Source: Alligator mississippiensis
Lineage: Eukaryota > Chordata > Crocodylia > Alligatoridae
Length of the DNA stretch: 64,000 nucleotides
Direction of reading: 5' to 3'
NCBI RefSeq assembly: GCF_030867095.1
Contig: NC_081829.1
Span: 66,795,181-66,859,180, forward strand
Shown here piece after piece: positions 48,501 to 58,640 of the stretch. Within the stretch, counting starts at the first letter, position 1. The number at the start of each line of letters is the position of its first letter. Below the pieces are notes generated by a model that was not told the origin of the DNA, made no database searches, and saw nothing but the letters and a program-made list of their open reading frames with translations. A program made the position numbers and the translations under genes.

Positions 48501-49956
48501 AGGGGACAGGCGGCTGCTGTGTGACCCTGGGTCACCAGAGGACAGGCATGGGGTAGAACACTCTGTGGATCAGAGCTAGAGAAAACATTCCTGAGAGAAG
48601 AGATGTCAGCTGTCACTGCCAAGAGACAATGTAATCCTTCCCTAGCCCTGCAGTTACAGTTTAAAACATTTCTGACCTTTCAGTCACCACCAAATGCAAA
48701 GCTTTGCATTCTCCCTGGCCATGCAAAACAAAGGCAGTTGTGTGGCCAGAAAATAGTTAACCTGACTCTTGGAGCTGTCCCCTCCTGTCCCTGTTTTGCT
48801 CTGCTGAGCTGCAGCCAAAAATGGAGCCCTTTAACCTCCATTCCTGCACCCCATCGTGTATATCTGTGGGGTGTGGGATGAATCAGAGTGGTACTTGGAG
48901 ATCGAGTGGAAGGGGGAGGGTGCTAACTTGTGGCACACCTGCCCAAAATGATGGGACACCACTGCTTTACAATAGAAAAGTTAAACCATATATCAAGAGG
49001 CTGAGAGGAAGTCATTCTTGAGAAACCTGTGGTGAAAGAGGTCATTTAACGTGGATGTGTCCAGTTGTAAAAGGTTATTAAGATGCATAATTGACTGTTA
49101 CAAGTGGGTGGATATTTACTGCCAAATGATTCTTGGGTAAGCCTGCTAGGGCCTCCTAGAAAAAGCAATCGCAAAGAAAAGAAGATTTAACATCTCACCT
49201 GTTAGTTGCTGGTAGACTTTTGGTGGGTTTTGTTGGAAAAGGAAAATCGAAATCTACTCAAAAGAAAGTCTGATGTCTAAAAAGTCAGAATTTTTAATAC
49301 CAGTAAGTGTCGAGTGGGTCTGATGTATTGGCACATGGATCATAAGAATTTAATGGATTGTCTTTTACCCAATGCATCCCAGCCATATACAAGCTGATTA
49401 TCATTCTAAAGCACATGGGAGTGACACAAGTGTGCTTTCATGCAAAATTTGTAATATGAACCAAGAATCTACAACTCTTGTATTGTGAACACTTCTAACC
49501 TTTTGACACTGATAGATTTTTACTTAAGGGCATAACCTCCAATTACTGATACCGGGGAAGGATGAAAAAAGGATGGATGACAAGTTTTATTGTTACTTTT
49601 TTTACCATTTTATTTTAGTGGCTTTGGAAGAGGAAAAGATTTTTTCACTTCAGAAGTTATTTGTTAAAAATTGCAATGGCTTTCCAGATTTCCCTATTTT
49701 AATCTGTTCCCTTCTTTTCCAGACAACTCCTCCTGCATATGAAATAGAAAAATTGAAAATGCCAACTGCCATTTGGAGTGGAGGACATGACTTGTTGGCA
49801 AATCCAAAGGATATGGACATGTTAATCCCTCGATTTACTAATCTAGTTTTTTATGAGTGTTTCCCTGAGTGGGAACATCTAGATTTCATTTGGGGACTTG
49901 ATGCAGCCAAGCGTATGTACACAAAAATCATTGACCTGATGAAGAAGTATGCCTAA
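33407..49956 (+). CDS. Acid lipase family protein, copy B (403 aa, nine coding exons)
   Basis: Exons 33407-33538, 35143-35257, 36300-36498, 40017-40126, 41013-41149, 43426-43566, 45529-45600, 48246-48317 and 49723-49956 join in phase to 1212 bases. Lengths 199, 110, 137, 72 and 72 equal those of the vertebrate LIPA family. This secreted or lysosomal alpha/beta-hydrolase family cleaves triglycerides and cholesteryl esters. Visible are a short hydrophobic N-terminus ([14 protein letters not shown]), [20 protein letters not shown], the nucleophile elbow GYSEG (Ser180), the acid in SGGHD (Asp349), and [12 protein letters not shown] (His378). A conserved NNS glycosylation sequon is kept. Odd points are HPLL instead of HGLL (Pro93), Glu181 after the nucleophile, a weak signal peptide, and exon 7 two codons short of LIPA. 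It is closest in style to LIPA/LIPF/LIPM/LIPK; the orthologue is not decided, so no symbol is given. Confidence 0.9.
35143..35257 (+). CDS. Lipase copy B exon 3
   Basis: 115 bases between TTCCTGCAG and GTAAGA. It encodes residues 45-82, [20 protein letters not shown] then [12 protein letters not shown], the start of the core hydrolase fold. It ends in phase 1. Confidence 0.92.
35338..35695 (+). mobile_element. hAT-like MITE in intron 3
   Basis: The ends TAGGGATCTACTTCAATT and (minus strand) TAGGCATCTACCTAAATT are inverted repeats. Flanks CAAATATC and CATCTATC match at 6 of 8 bases, compatible with an old 8-bp target duplication. A poly(A)-rich tract lies inside. Confidence 0.55.
36300..36498 (+). 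CDS. Lipase copy B exon 4
   Basis: 199 bases between TTTCCAG and GTACAC. It encodes [20 protein letters not shown], then [20 protein letters not shown] and [12 protein letters not shown]. The family has HG at the position where this copy has HP (Pro93, codon CCT). It ends in phase 2. Confidence 0.93.
36738..38494 (-). mobile_element. Large GC-rich member of the GGGACAGACATT family in intron 4
   Basis: The right end (AAACTGGTTTATATGCAACT then TCTGTCCCCAGCC) is the inverted counterpart of the left end of the 24.8 kb element. The left end (AAAAGCCTGAGGCTGAACAG at about 36754) matches its other end. The interior (about 36880-38230) is a degenerate minisatellite, unit roughly 100-130 bases, with GGCTTGGCTC, GAGCCAGGAGCCATGCCCC and CTCAGCCTCCAGC words. 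Open frames here on both strands come from the GC-rich repeat. Confidence 0.65.
40017..40126 (+). CDS. Lipase copy B exon 5 (nucleophile exon)
   Basis: 110 bases between CTATAG and GTATGC. It encodes [20 protein letters not shown] then [16 protein letters not shown]. Ser180 in G-Y-S-E-G is the expected nucleophile; Glu follows where most family members have Gln. It ends in phase 1. Confidence 0.93.
41013..41149 (+). CDS. Lipase copy B exon 6
   Basis: 137 bases between TTCTCAG and GTATGT. It encodes [20 protein letters not shown] then [20 protein letters not shown] and ESLIK, the start of the cap region. It ends in phase 0. Confidence 0.92.
41738..42443 (-). mobile_element. hAT-like TAGGG-TGTGC element, inverted, in intron 6
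   Basis: On the minus strand it starts TAGGGGTGTGCGAAATGGGC and ends CTTCTCACAGCCCTCA, the same ends and interior (GATTC/GAATC arms, GTGGACC palindromes) as the 61.1 kb copy. No matching target duplication remains, so it is probably older. Confidence 0.7.
43426..43566 (+). CDS. Lipase copy B exon 7
   Basis: 141 bases between TTTTTTCCAG and GTAAGT, open throughout, phase 0 on both sides. It encodes [20 protein letters not shown] then [20 protein letters not shown] and TMANLNM. The family exon is 147 bases, so two codons are missing; this cap-domain exon is also the most diverged of the gene. Confidence 0.88.
45529..45600 (+). CDS. Lipase copy B exon 8
   Basis: 72 bases between CCTTTTAG and GTATTA. 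It encodes [20 protein letters not shown] then HWRQ. It is duplicated with its flanks at 3426-3497. Confidence 0.94.
46708..46891. mobile_element. Fold-back MITE with TAGGGTGGCCA ends in intron 8
   Basis: The left end TAGGGTGGCCAACAGAGAGG and the right end GATGGCCACCCTA are inverted, and most of the 184 bases pair as a hairpin (AGAGGACA, ACACCTTTATGTCC, then CATAAAGG, GAGGACAGAGGAC). CA-rich sequence (ACACACA) flanks both sides, compatible with insertion into a CA tract that also serves as target duplication. Confidence 0.7.
48246..48317 (+). CDS. Lipase copy B exon 9
   Basis: 72 bases between TTAACAG and GTAGGA. It encodes [20 protein letters not shown] then KYNQ. The length equals the family exon 9. 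Confidence 0.9.
48467..48963 (+). mobile_element. hAT-like element in intron 9
   Basis: It starts GTAGGGGTGGCCAGCTCACA and ends GATGGGACACCACT. Flanks ACTTTACA (48459-48466) and GCTTTACA (48964-48971) match at 7 of 8 bases, an 8-bp target duplication. It holds no transposase. Confidence 0.6.
49723..49956 (+). CDS. Lipase copy B exon 10 (last coding exon)
   Basis: It starts after TTTTCCAG and ends at TAA 49954-49956. It encodes [20 protein letters not shown] then [40 protein letters not shown] and [17 protein letters not shown]. Asp349 in GGHD and His378 in EWEHLDF complete the catalytic triad. Confidence 0.94.
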   Translation, partial: TTPPAYEIEKLKMPTAIWSGGHDLLANPKDMDMLIPRFTNLVFYECFPEWEHLDFIWGLDAAKRMYTKIIDLMKKYA

Positions 49957-50050
49957 AGCCACATGACAAGACTTGAAGGAAAAGATTTGATCTACTGGGT
50001 ACTGTATGTTTTCTGTTGGTAATAGGGATAAATCTGTTGTATTTTTTTCT

Positions 50051-50154
<104 letters not shown>

Positions 50155-50167
50155 AAGATGGCTGCCG
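50155..50167 (+). promoter_or_regulatory. YY1-like motif at the first bases of the LINE
   Basis: AAGATGGCTGCCG matches the YY1 consensus core (AANATGGC). YY1 sites at the extreme 5' end position transcription start in mammalian L1 elements. Its position exactly at the junction with the microsatellite argues that it marks the element's true 5' end. Function here is inferred. Confidence 0.5.
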
Positions 50168-50607
50168 ACAGGTGAAGCACTTCTGAGCTCCTGCAGCTCT
50201 AGTGCCCTTTGTGCGTTCCCTGCACTCCGTGCCCCCCTTTTCCTGTCCCCACCCCCCCCAAAAACCTTGCCTCTACCCACCCTGTCCCTGGGGACCCCCT
50301 TCCCCCCGCTTTCTGAGCATTTTTCCCCTGGGCTCTGGCAGCTTCGTTTGCCTCTGCCCCTCCCCCACCCCTGCCTGAGTTCTCCCTGTGATTCCTGCTG
50401 TCTCCCTCCCCCAGGGCCCCTTACCTTGGTCCCTGCCATCTCCCCCTGCCTTGGGGCTTGCCCTGAGCCCCTGCGGGGTTGCTCTCCCCCCCTCAGGCTG
50501 ATTTTGGGGTGTTTTGAGCCCCCTCCCAGTCCCAGTCCCTGGCATCAGCCTGAGGTGCTTTCCCCCCCCCCCCCGCCCCCGGAGAGAGTTAACCCTCTCC
50601 TGCCGGG

Positions 50608-52434
50608 ATGCCTGCCAGCAGCGAAGGCACTTGGCATGGGGATGTCTCTGCAGACCTTCCCCTCAGCCATGGCATGCGGGTGCACACCCCTCTCCACGTC
50701 ATGGTGGAGGACTGCGCCGGAGCTCTGGTGGACCTGCTGGGATGCCGGAGCGTCTGGTATGCCTCCCGGGTCAATTCGGTGCCCATTATCTATCTGAGCT
50801 CTCCCAACCTGGTGAGGGAGGTGTGCGCAGCGGGGCTGGAAGTCTCGGGGGTCCACCCCTTGGTCACGCCCCTAGAGACGCTGGCAGTGCGGGTGGTGGC
50901 CTCCAACGTGCCCCCGCACCTGTCAGACTGGGACTTCACCAACACGGTCGAGCGCTATGGTGTCCTCACCAGCCCCTGGCGCAGGCTGACCATAGGGAGT
51001 AGGAACCCCAAGCTGAGGCAGATCCTGTCCTTCCGGAGGCAGGTGTTCATGCTCCTCAAGGGGGACACTCAGAAACTGCCTCCCTCCTTGACTTTTGCCT
51101 CGCAAGGGAGGTCCTACGTGGTGTATTTCTCCCTGGGTGGGAATTCCTGGCACTGCTGCGGCGGCAGCTCCCACCTAACTGCCCAGTGCCCGTTTGGGCA
51201 GTCAGCCGAGGCACTGGCTGCCGCGCCCGCCCAGGAGGATGGTGCATCCACCTTGGGTGTGGGACCCTCATCAAAGGGTGGGGTTGGGAGACCTGCTAGG
51301 CCCCCCTCCGCCCCTGCTCCATCGGAGGGGCTTGAACCCTCTGGCAGTGGCATGCCACCCGGGGGGGGGGGGCCTGGGACATCCTCCCAGGTTTCCCCCT
51401 CCCCTGTCGTAGCGGATGCCCCTTCCAGTGGAGGGGCTGGGGACTCCTCCCAGTCCCTTCCTGTCCCAGTTCTCCCCGGGGTGGCTAGAGTCTCGGGTGC
51501 TGGGGCCCCGTCAGGTGGAGCACCTGAGACCCCCACCTCCACCTCCCTCCACCACTGCCCCAACCGAGGTGGTGGACCTGGAGGTGGCAACACCCAAGCA
51601 GCCTGGCCCACCCTCTACGGGGGAGGTGCCAGCTACTCCCCAAAAAGCAAAGAACAAGAAGAAGAATAAAGGAGCGTCTAAAGGAACTCCTGCCCCTTCG
51701 GGGCCTGCCTCGGACTGCACCGGGGAAAAGGCAGCCAGGGAACCTGAGCCCGCTCTGCCTGCCCCCCGGAAACCCTGCCACCTTCGGCCATGGCTAAGGG
51801 AGTCCCGGAGAGGTCTGGCAACCCCTTGCCCCCATCCCAGCCAGTGGGGCCTATAAGTGGCAAGGCAGGGGGAGAGTGCCTGCCTCCCGAGCAGCATCAG
51901 GCAGGAGAGACGGCAGAGGGTCTTGCCACCCCACCGCCCGCTCCCATGCCTGCCAGGGCCAATGAGGAGGAGGAGATGGAGTGCCTGCCCTCTGAGCGCC
52001 GCAAGCGGCCCCGGGAGTGGGATGACATCTGCCCCCCAAAGCGGATGGGGATCGATCTCCCCGAGACGGTCCTCGACTCAGATAGAGAGGGGGGCCTGCT
52101 AGGGAGCCTGGCCATTGAAGGCACTTTCACCGGTCTCACCAGGAAGTCCCCTCCCAGGGTACAGCCCCGCCGGTTCTCAGTCAGCAGTATCCACCTCCTT
52201 CTGGAGAAACCCCCCTGGGTGTCCCCCAGCTATGGAGGTCTCCTCAACCTCTTGGACCAGACCAAGGGCCAGAGGAATGTGGCCGAGAGTATCCGGCAAT
52301 GGTGCCCGGACCCCACACAGTTTGTCCGCGCCGCTAGCGACGCGGCGAGGCTTATGCGCTGGGACCTGGGCATGCGTCAGCATGCCTTCCGGCTCGAGAA
52401 CCTGGTGACCCGGGTGAGGGAGGTGTGGGGCTGA
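50608..52434 (+). pseudogene. Tx1 LINE ORF1 (nucleic-acid-binding protein), two frameshifts
   Basis: ATG 50608 opens a frame with an RNA-binding-like region (residues about 1-180) and a degenerate CCHC knuckle, HCCGGSSHLTAQC, in which Trp replaces the first Cys. Near a (G)12 run at 51361-51372 the coherent product moves to the +2-registered frame (51416 on, with KAKNKKKNKG), then returns to the first frame between about 51745 and 51790 and continues to TGA at 52432-52434. The C-terminal part includes RRKRPREWDDICPPKRMG, a nuclear-localisation-like basic patch. Without the indels ORF1 would be about 600 codons. Confidence 0.75.
51361..51372 (+). repeat. (G)12 homopolymer in LINE ORF1
   Basis: Twelve consecutive G, close to the point where the ORF1 product changes frame. 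It is a likely slippage or sequencing-error site. Confidence 0.9.
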
Positions 52435-52562
52435 GGCGGGCCCATGGAATAGGGCAGGGCAACACTAGGCCTTTCCCCTGTCTCCACGGTTTTTCTGCCC
52501 GGCGTCCGTCACCTTCTCTCCCACCGGTACCCTGCCTACCCTTCCTCCCTCTTCTCCTGTTC

Positions 52563-55500
52563 ATGGCAGTTACCACAATTGCCTTGCTCAACACCAATGG
52601 CTGCAGAGACCCGGTGAAGCAGACGGCTGTCCTGGAGGGCCTGCAGCAGAAGCGTCTGGCGATCGCCTTCCTCCAGGAGACGCACAGCGACGCATACGTT
52701 TAAGCTGACTGGCACGCCGCCTGGACAGGCCGTTTGTTCCTGAGCCACGGCACCAAACTCAGCGCGGGAGTGGCGACCCTCCTCTCGCCGCAGCTGCAGT
52801 ATGATTCAGCGGTGGCACGAGAGGTCATCCCCAGCCGGCTGCTGACCGTCCACGTCACCCTGGCACACCAGAGCCTGCTCCTAGTCAATGTCTACGCGCC
52901 CACCGATGGGAGAGAGAGGGTCGCCTTCCTAGAGACGCTGGGCAACCTCCTGCATGACGCCAGCGAGAAGGACGACCTGCTCCTCATGGGCGGGGATTTC
53001 AACTGTACCGTCGACACGCTGCTAGACCGGACGGGGCTGGAACCGCACCTGCCTTCGGCCCGCAAGCTGCGGACTGTGCTGGAGGCGGCGGACCTCGTCG
53101 ACGCCTGGCAGGTCCTCCATGCTGACGCACGACAGTACACCTGGGCAAAGATGAGCGCCAGCAGGCTCTCCATGGCCCACCTCGACCACCTCTACATCAG
53201 CCAGCACCACCTGCCGTTGCTGCGCAACAGCCGCATCGTTCCGTCGAGCCTCTCGGACCACGCCTTGGTCTGCTGCGAGCTGAGCCTGCCTGGCAGAGCA
53301 CGCACACAGGCCCCTTACTGGTGCCTCAACGTCACCCTGCTGCAGGACACCCACTTCAGGGACTGCTTCGCCCACCTCTGGAGGAGCTGGGAGGCGGCGC
53401 GAGCAGACTACCCCTCCTGGCGCCTGTGGTGGGACGTGGGGAAGGTCCAGATCTGGGCCTTCTGCCAGCAGTACAGCCAGCTGGCGGTGAGCGAACTCCG
53501 CCGCCGCACCCAGGAGCTGGAGGAGGACGTGACGGAGCTCGAGGCGGCCCTGCTCCGTGTGGGCAATGATGCGGCACTCCTTGAGAGCCTCCGCTCCCAC
53601 AAGAAATGGCTGTGAGAGCTGGCGGAGGGCGCGGCCCGCAGCGCGTGGGTCCGAGCCTGCTGCCAGGAGCTGGCAGAGGCCGAAGTCCCAACTGGCTTCT
53701 TCTTTGGGCTGGAGAGGCAGCGGGCTGCGGTGAAGACACTGAACCACCTCAAGACCCCAGAGGGCCGGCTGCTCACGGACCCGGGCGAAGTGCGGGAGCA
53801 TGCCGTCACCTTCTACCGGGACTTGTTTGCGGCTGAGCCCATCTGTCTGTGGGCTGCCCAGGAGCTGCATCGGGACCTGCCGTGCCTGGGCGCTTCGCAG
53901 GCCGAGGCCCTGGAGCGTGAACTCTCCCTGGTGGAGCTGGAGGCCGCGGTGGGGGGGCTCGCCTTGGGCAGGGCCCCAGGCCTGGACGGCCTGCCCGTGG
54001 AATTTTACAGAGCCTTCTGGCCCCTCCTTGGGCCCAGCCTCTGCGTCTTCTGCGAGAGCCTCGTCGATGGGACCCTGCCAACCAGCTGCCTCCGGGCCGT
54101 GCTCATCCTGCTGCCCAAGAAGGGGGACCTTGGCTGCCTGAAGAACTGGCGGCCCGTCTCCCTCCTGTGCACCGACTACGAGATCCTGGCCAAGGCGCTG
54201 GCGAACCGTCTCTGCACCGTCATGGCCTCCGTCATCGGGCCTGAGCAGAGCTACTGCGTGCCGGGCAGGAGCATCCAGGACAACTTGTTCCTGCTGTGTG
54301 ACCTGCTCACGGCCACGGAGCTTTTTGGCCTGGATGTCGGCGTGCTCTTCCTGGACCAGGAGAAGGCCTTCGACCGCGTCGACCACTGGTACCTGCTCGG
54401 CACCCTCGAGGCCTTTGAATTCGGGCTGCTCTTCACCGCGGCACTCCAGGTCCTGTACCACGATGCCTCCGGCCTGCTCAAGGTGAACGGTGTGCTGTGC
54501 TCCCCATTCCCCGTGCGTCGCGGCATACGCCAGGGCTGCCCCCTGTCGGACATGCTGTACGCCCTGGCCATCGAACCGCTGCTGCACGCTCTGCGACGTC
54601 ACCTGACAGGCCTCACCCTGCCACCGGCGCCAGGCCCCACCACCGGCCCCCTGCTCTGGCTGACGGCGTATGTGGACGATGTGACCGTCTTCCTGGGCAG
54701 CCAGGAGGACGTGAGGGCCCTGGTGGACTGCCAACGTGCCTACGAGCTCGCCGCCTCAGCCCGCATCAACTGGGGCAAGAGCGATGCCTTCCTGCTGGGG
54801 ACATGGGCCAGCCACCTTCGGACCTGCCGGGAGGCCTCACCTGGCGCCGGGAAGGCCTCAAAGCCCTGGGCGTGTTCCTGGGGCTGCCGGCCTTTGCGGC
54901 CCACAACTGGGAGGACCTGGCGGAGGGAGTGGAGGCTCGCCTGCAGCGCTGGTGCTGGTGCCTGCCCGCCCTTTCTTACTGTGGCCGGGTCCTCGTCGCC
55001 AACAACCTGGCAGCAGCCACCCTGTGGAACCGCTGCGCGGTGCTGGACCCTCCGCCGGAGCTCCTGGAGAGAGTGCAGTGGCTCCTGGTCAACTTCTTGT
55101 GGGACGGACGCCACTGGCTGCCCCGAGCTGCCCTCTACCTGCCCAGCGGGGAAGGGGGCCAAGGCCTGATCGGCCTGGCCAGCCGGGTGGCCGCCTACTG
55201 GCTGCAGGCCCTCCAGCGGCTCCTGTACACCGATGGCCACCTCCCGTGGTGGCAGCTGGCGTGCCAGTTCCTGTGGCAAGTGGGGGGCCTCGGCTTTGAC
55301 CGGGAGCTGTTTCTCCTGGACCTCACTTTCCTGAATGGGGTGGTCCTTCCGCCGTTCTACCACAGCATGGTGCGGGCCTGGAGGGCGGCCTTCCATCTCT
55401 GCCCCCAGGCCAGGTGCCTGCGGTTCCTGCACCTGCTTCGGGAGCCCCTGGTCTACAACCCGGCCCTGCAGCGTGTCGCGCCAAGCCTGGCGTCCACCAG

Positions 55501-56514
55501 CCTCGTGGCAGCCCTCATTGTGGCGCACACCATCCGCCTGGAGCACCTCCTGGACCCTGCTTGGTTGGCTTGGCTGTCCCCCGAAGCCCTGGCTGCCCGG
55601 CTGGTGCTGCGCTCCGTCCGCACCGCGGGCCGCCTTCTGCAGACCGTCAGGGGTGCCCTCCCGACGGAAGCAGCGACCACCCTGGAAGTCCATCTCCAGG
55701 CTCACCGGACCCTCCCTGCCGCGGCCGCTGCGCATGACGCCTTCCCACCACTGCCTGTCATCCCAGCGGTACCTGGCGAGCTGGCCGAGCGGTCCAACAC
55801 TCTGCTCAGGCTCCCGGTGCCCTCCGGCAGCAATACGGGCTGCCCTTTTGGCTCCCTGCCCCACAAGGGCCTCTACATGTGGGTGGTCCGCACCCAGCAC
55901 GCCCAGGTGCTGGCCGGCCGCCCTGACACTGCGTGGCGGTGGCGCCTGGCGCGGCCCGGGACCGCAGTGTGGCGCACACTGTATAAGGCGCCCACCGCCA
56001 AGAAGACTGGCGACCTGCAGTGGCGGCTCATGCACGGCATCCTGGCCACCGGCACCTTTGTTCGCCACCTGGACCCGGTGGCCTCGGTGGCCTGCCCCTT
56101 CTGCCCCGGGGGTGCCGGACGAGGACATTTTCCACGCGTTCCTCAACTGCCCCCGGCTGCAGCCGCTCTTTGCCACCCTGGGCGCGCTGCTTCAGGCGCT
56201 GGGCTGGGACTTCTCTGAGGAAGTCTACGTCCACTCCTTCCCCTACCGGGCAGCGGAGAGGGCCGTGGTCAGCCTGGCCAACTTCCTGCTGGGCCAGGCC
56301 AAGATGGCCACCCTGAAGAGCTGGTGAAACCGGCTCGCCGGGACCGGGGATGGTTGACGCCCTGCAGCCCTTCCGCCTGTTGGTGCGGGCCCGCCTCTCG
56401 CTCGAGTTTGAGCACGCGGTCCTGCAACGGACGGTGCCCACCTTCGAGGAACGCTGGGCCCTCGAGGGGGCACTCTGCCGAGTCGAGGCGGGGCGCCTGC
56501 TCCTCACCCTGTAA
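52563..56514 (+). pseudogene. Tx1 LINE ORF2 (AP endonuclease and reverse transcriptase), multiply broken
   Basis: ATG 52563 starts an AP-type endonuclease: NTNGC, FLQETH, LVNVYAP, GGDFNC, then SDHALVCCEL as the catalytic His block near 53256. The reverse transcriptase follows (fingers at about 53950, LPKKGDL at about 54110, QEKAFDRVDH at about 54359, RQGCPLS at about 54529, YVDD at 54669-54680), then a long C-terminal domain with CPFCP near 56093. Breaks are TAA 52701, TGA 53613 (a CGA-to-TGA CpG change is plausible), a frameshift near 54830, a frameshift near 56110, TGA 56325, and another shift before TAA 56512. The YVDD box has Val where Tx1 relatives have Ala. Confidence 0.88.
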
Positions 56515-56811
56515 CACCCCCGGCTGCTCAAGCTGCGGCGATGCGTCCGGTGGGCCGAGGCCTTGGACTTTGCTTCACGCGGGTCGAGCCCTGAGGCCCC
56601 CTGTGGGTGTCCCCACTGGCAGAAATGTAAATATGTAAATAGACCTTTGGCTCACTATGGTTTTTTAGTCTAGAGTGTACAGGCAGGCCTTGTAGGCCGT
56701 GAGCCCAGGACCATGTCCATGAGGCCCAGGTGTTCGGGCCAACCTGTACATACTCTTTACTGGCCCTGATTTGTCACCCTCCCTGGAATAAACGCCTCTT
56801 AAAAGTCAAAG
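56515..56811 (+). other. 3' UTR of the Tx1 LINE
   Basis: Non-coding tail between ORF2 and the CTTT array. It contains AATAAA at 56787-56792, about 20 bases before the element end, which lacks a poly(A) tail. In non-LTR elements this tail is normally the part recognised by the reverse transcriptase. Confidence 0.7.
56787..56792 (+). terminator. AATAAA near the end of the Tx1 LINE
   Basis: It is in the correct orientation to polyadenylate both LINE transcripts and lipase read-through transcripts, since both are on the + strand. No GT-rich element follows within the element, only CTTT repeats. Confidence 0.4.
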
Positions 56812-56812
56812 T

Positions 56813-56833
56813 CTTTCTTTCTTTCTTTCTTTT
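56813..56833 (+). repeat. (CTTT)5 microsatellite at the 3' side of the LINE
   Basis: CTTT units follow the LINE end directly and match the motif of the longer array at 50051-50154. Confidence 0.9.
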
Positions 56834-57714
56834 ATAAGATCAGTAATTGGAGTTCCTGTGATTGGTTTCTATTTTTCATGCCTGTGTGTCACCATCTTCC
56901 TGGTGCATTTAAATTATTAGGGCATCTCCTTGTAAGGTGATGTCTGTAGCAATCCCTTGTAATGCCATAAAAACAGCTATATGCATTATCCATATAATGT
57001 TGTGCAGGATTGCTTAATTCAGAATGTATTAATTTCTACAATTACATTTCTCACTGGATAATTTATAGCATTTTAATAGCATTGCTCTCAATCTAGCCAG
57101 CAGCTAGATTATTGCTTTGCTTTTGAAAAGTTGAACCAACATTTAAAGAGACTGCTAGGGTTGAGAGGCTAGGTAATTAGCACTGATGCTTGAAAATGGC
57201 TCTCTTTATGGCCTCAGGGAATTCTGTCAACCTATTATCCTCAGCTTTCCTATTTGCAAAATTGGTAGAGTAAAATTGGTATAGTAATACCTATATCATG
57301 GAACTACAGCTAATGTTTGTGAAGGTAATTCATCTTGAAAGATGTCTTTTGGGTTTCCATGTATTTATTATATTTCACATCCAGTTTGCATTGTTGTAGA
57401 AGACATATTAAACATTCAGATGCCTTATTGTCACAAGCACCTGTGATGTAAAAATACTCAGCAACAGGCACCAAATTAGCAATAGTTAAATACTGAGGCC
57501 TAAGAACCAACCAAAATAGATTCTTGTAATCAGAAACACTGCTACACTCTTTGGTGCTTACAAGTATAGAACTTGGCTCTGACTTTTCCTATACTGGGTT
57601 AGTATCCTTTTTTTTTCTTTCTTATCTTGATGGTTTTTTCAGAATGTTTATGATACTGCAGCATTACCTCTGGCCCTCTACAGGCCTTCTCTCTGAAAAA
57701 TGTTTTGTGATTAA

Positions 57715-58640
57715 AATCATGTGGGGTTTGTGTGGGTTTTTAATGTCATGAATTCTGGGTATATATTCTCAGTAATACTTGGCTTGTATTTCCCATACTT
57801 TATTACCATTAGCAATTTAGGACTAATAAATATAACATAATGGAATGGTCTGTTGGTGTCTTGGATATGCTGTCAGCCTAATATCAGAATGGCTAAATTT
57901 TTCTATTGCATATTCCCTAGTTCTGGTCTCGTGTCAAATCTTCCATTCCGCTCTCCTAGAACAGTAGCTTTGGTTCCCGTTATCTTTTCCATTCTTACCT
58001 CATTTTCCAGAATTTCTCTAAAGCAAACATTGAAGAGACCAAAGTCATAGTAGAGACGTTTCTGGTCTGATCTTCAGTCATACTGAAAACCAGTCAGAGT
58101 TTTATCATTGGTTTTAATGGTATAGCATTAATGCCTGCCATACAAATAAATGGTGAATGTCAGGAAAGGAAAGGATATTGAAGAATTCCATTCTGTCACA
58201 GCAATCTTCATTCAGTGTAGGATCTGCTATGGTCCTTTTGCCAATGATGAACTTTGGAGCTGACCAGAAGCAGCTGTAAGCATCTCTATAACCTCTACCC
58301 AGCTAAAATCCATGAGTCTCCCACCTGTACCAGCAAAACACAGGAAAAAAGGTCTTTCCCTCTACTGAAAAAAAGAACCAAAGGAACAACAATGAGAGTT
58401 CCATCGTAAGTCCAAGAACAATGCTCAGTTGGAAGCTTAAGGTGTTATCTCCTAGGGAAGGTAGTGGGGCAAATACATCTTTGACCTTCACAGTAAGTGG
58501 ACCTGTCCTTGGAAAATCTTTCCCTGTCCATGCCTGGCTTTCAAACAACCCCCTAACCTTCTCCAACTCAACATCAGAAGTGAACTCCCCACTGCCCAGC
58601 AGACATCAAGTGGAATGCAGCCTTGCATTAGCAAGTACTG
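57715..58640 (+). other. Conserved 3' flank / inferred 3' UTR end of lipase copy B
   Basis: It matches 4370-5560 downstream of lipase copy A, including the AATAAA and GT-rich region and a later stretch ending CATCAGAAGTGAACTCCCCA then CTGCCCA(G/A)CAGACATCAAG. If the AATAAA at 57825 is the lipase poly(A) signal, the ancestral 3' UTR was about 1.2 kb and the LINE now lies inside it. Confidence 0.6.
57825..57830 (+). terminator. Candidate lipase copy B poly(A) signal
   Basis: AATAAA in TAGGACTAATAAATAT, identical in context to 4473-4478 of copy A, followed by CTGTTGGTGTCTTGG at about 57850. Confidence 0.45.

Larger units (their letters stand above)
50155..56811 (+). mobile_element. Tx1-clade LINE, apparently full length, in a (CTTT)n target
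   Basis: A 6.66-kb GC-rich, CpG-rich element with 5' UTR (50155-50607), ORF1, ORF2 (AP endonuclease and reverse transcriptase), a 3' UTR with AATAAA, and no poly(A) tail; it ends AAAAGTCAAAG directly at CTTT repeats. The ORF2 protein matches the Xenopus Tx1 type along its whole length, for example LPKKGDL, NWRPVSLL, LDQEKAFDRVDH, RRGIRQGCPLS and a C-terminal domain beyond the RT. Tx1-clade families are known for target specificity, some for microsatellites. It starts with AAGATGGCTGCC. ORFs are broken, so it is not autonomous now, but CpG density suggests a fairly young copy. Confidence 0.9.

Noticed and set aside
53022..56176. Very long minus-strand ORFs (570 and 478 codons)
   Set aside because: They are antisense shadows of the GC-rich Tx1 ORF2, whose plus-strand product carries clear endonuclease and RT motifs; the antisense proteins have no recognisable domain.
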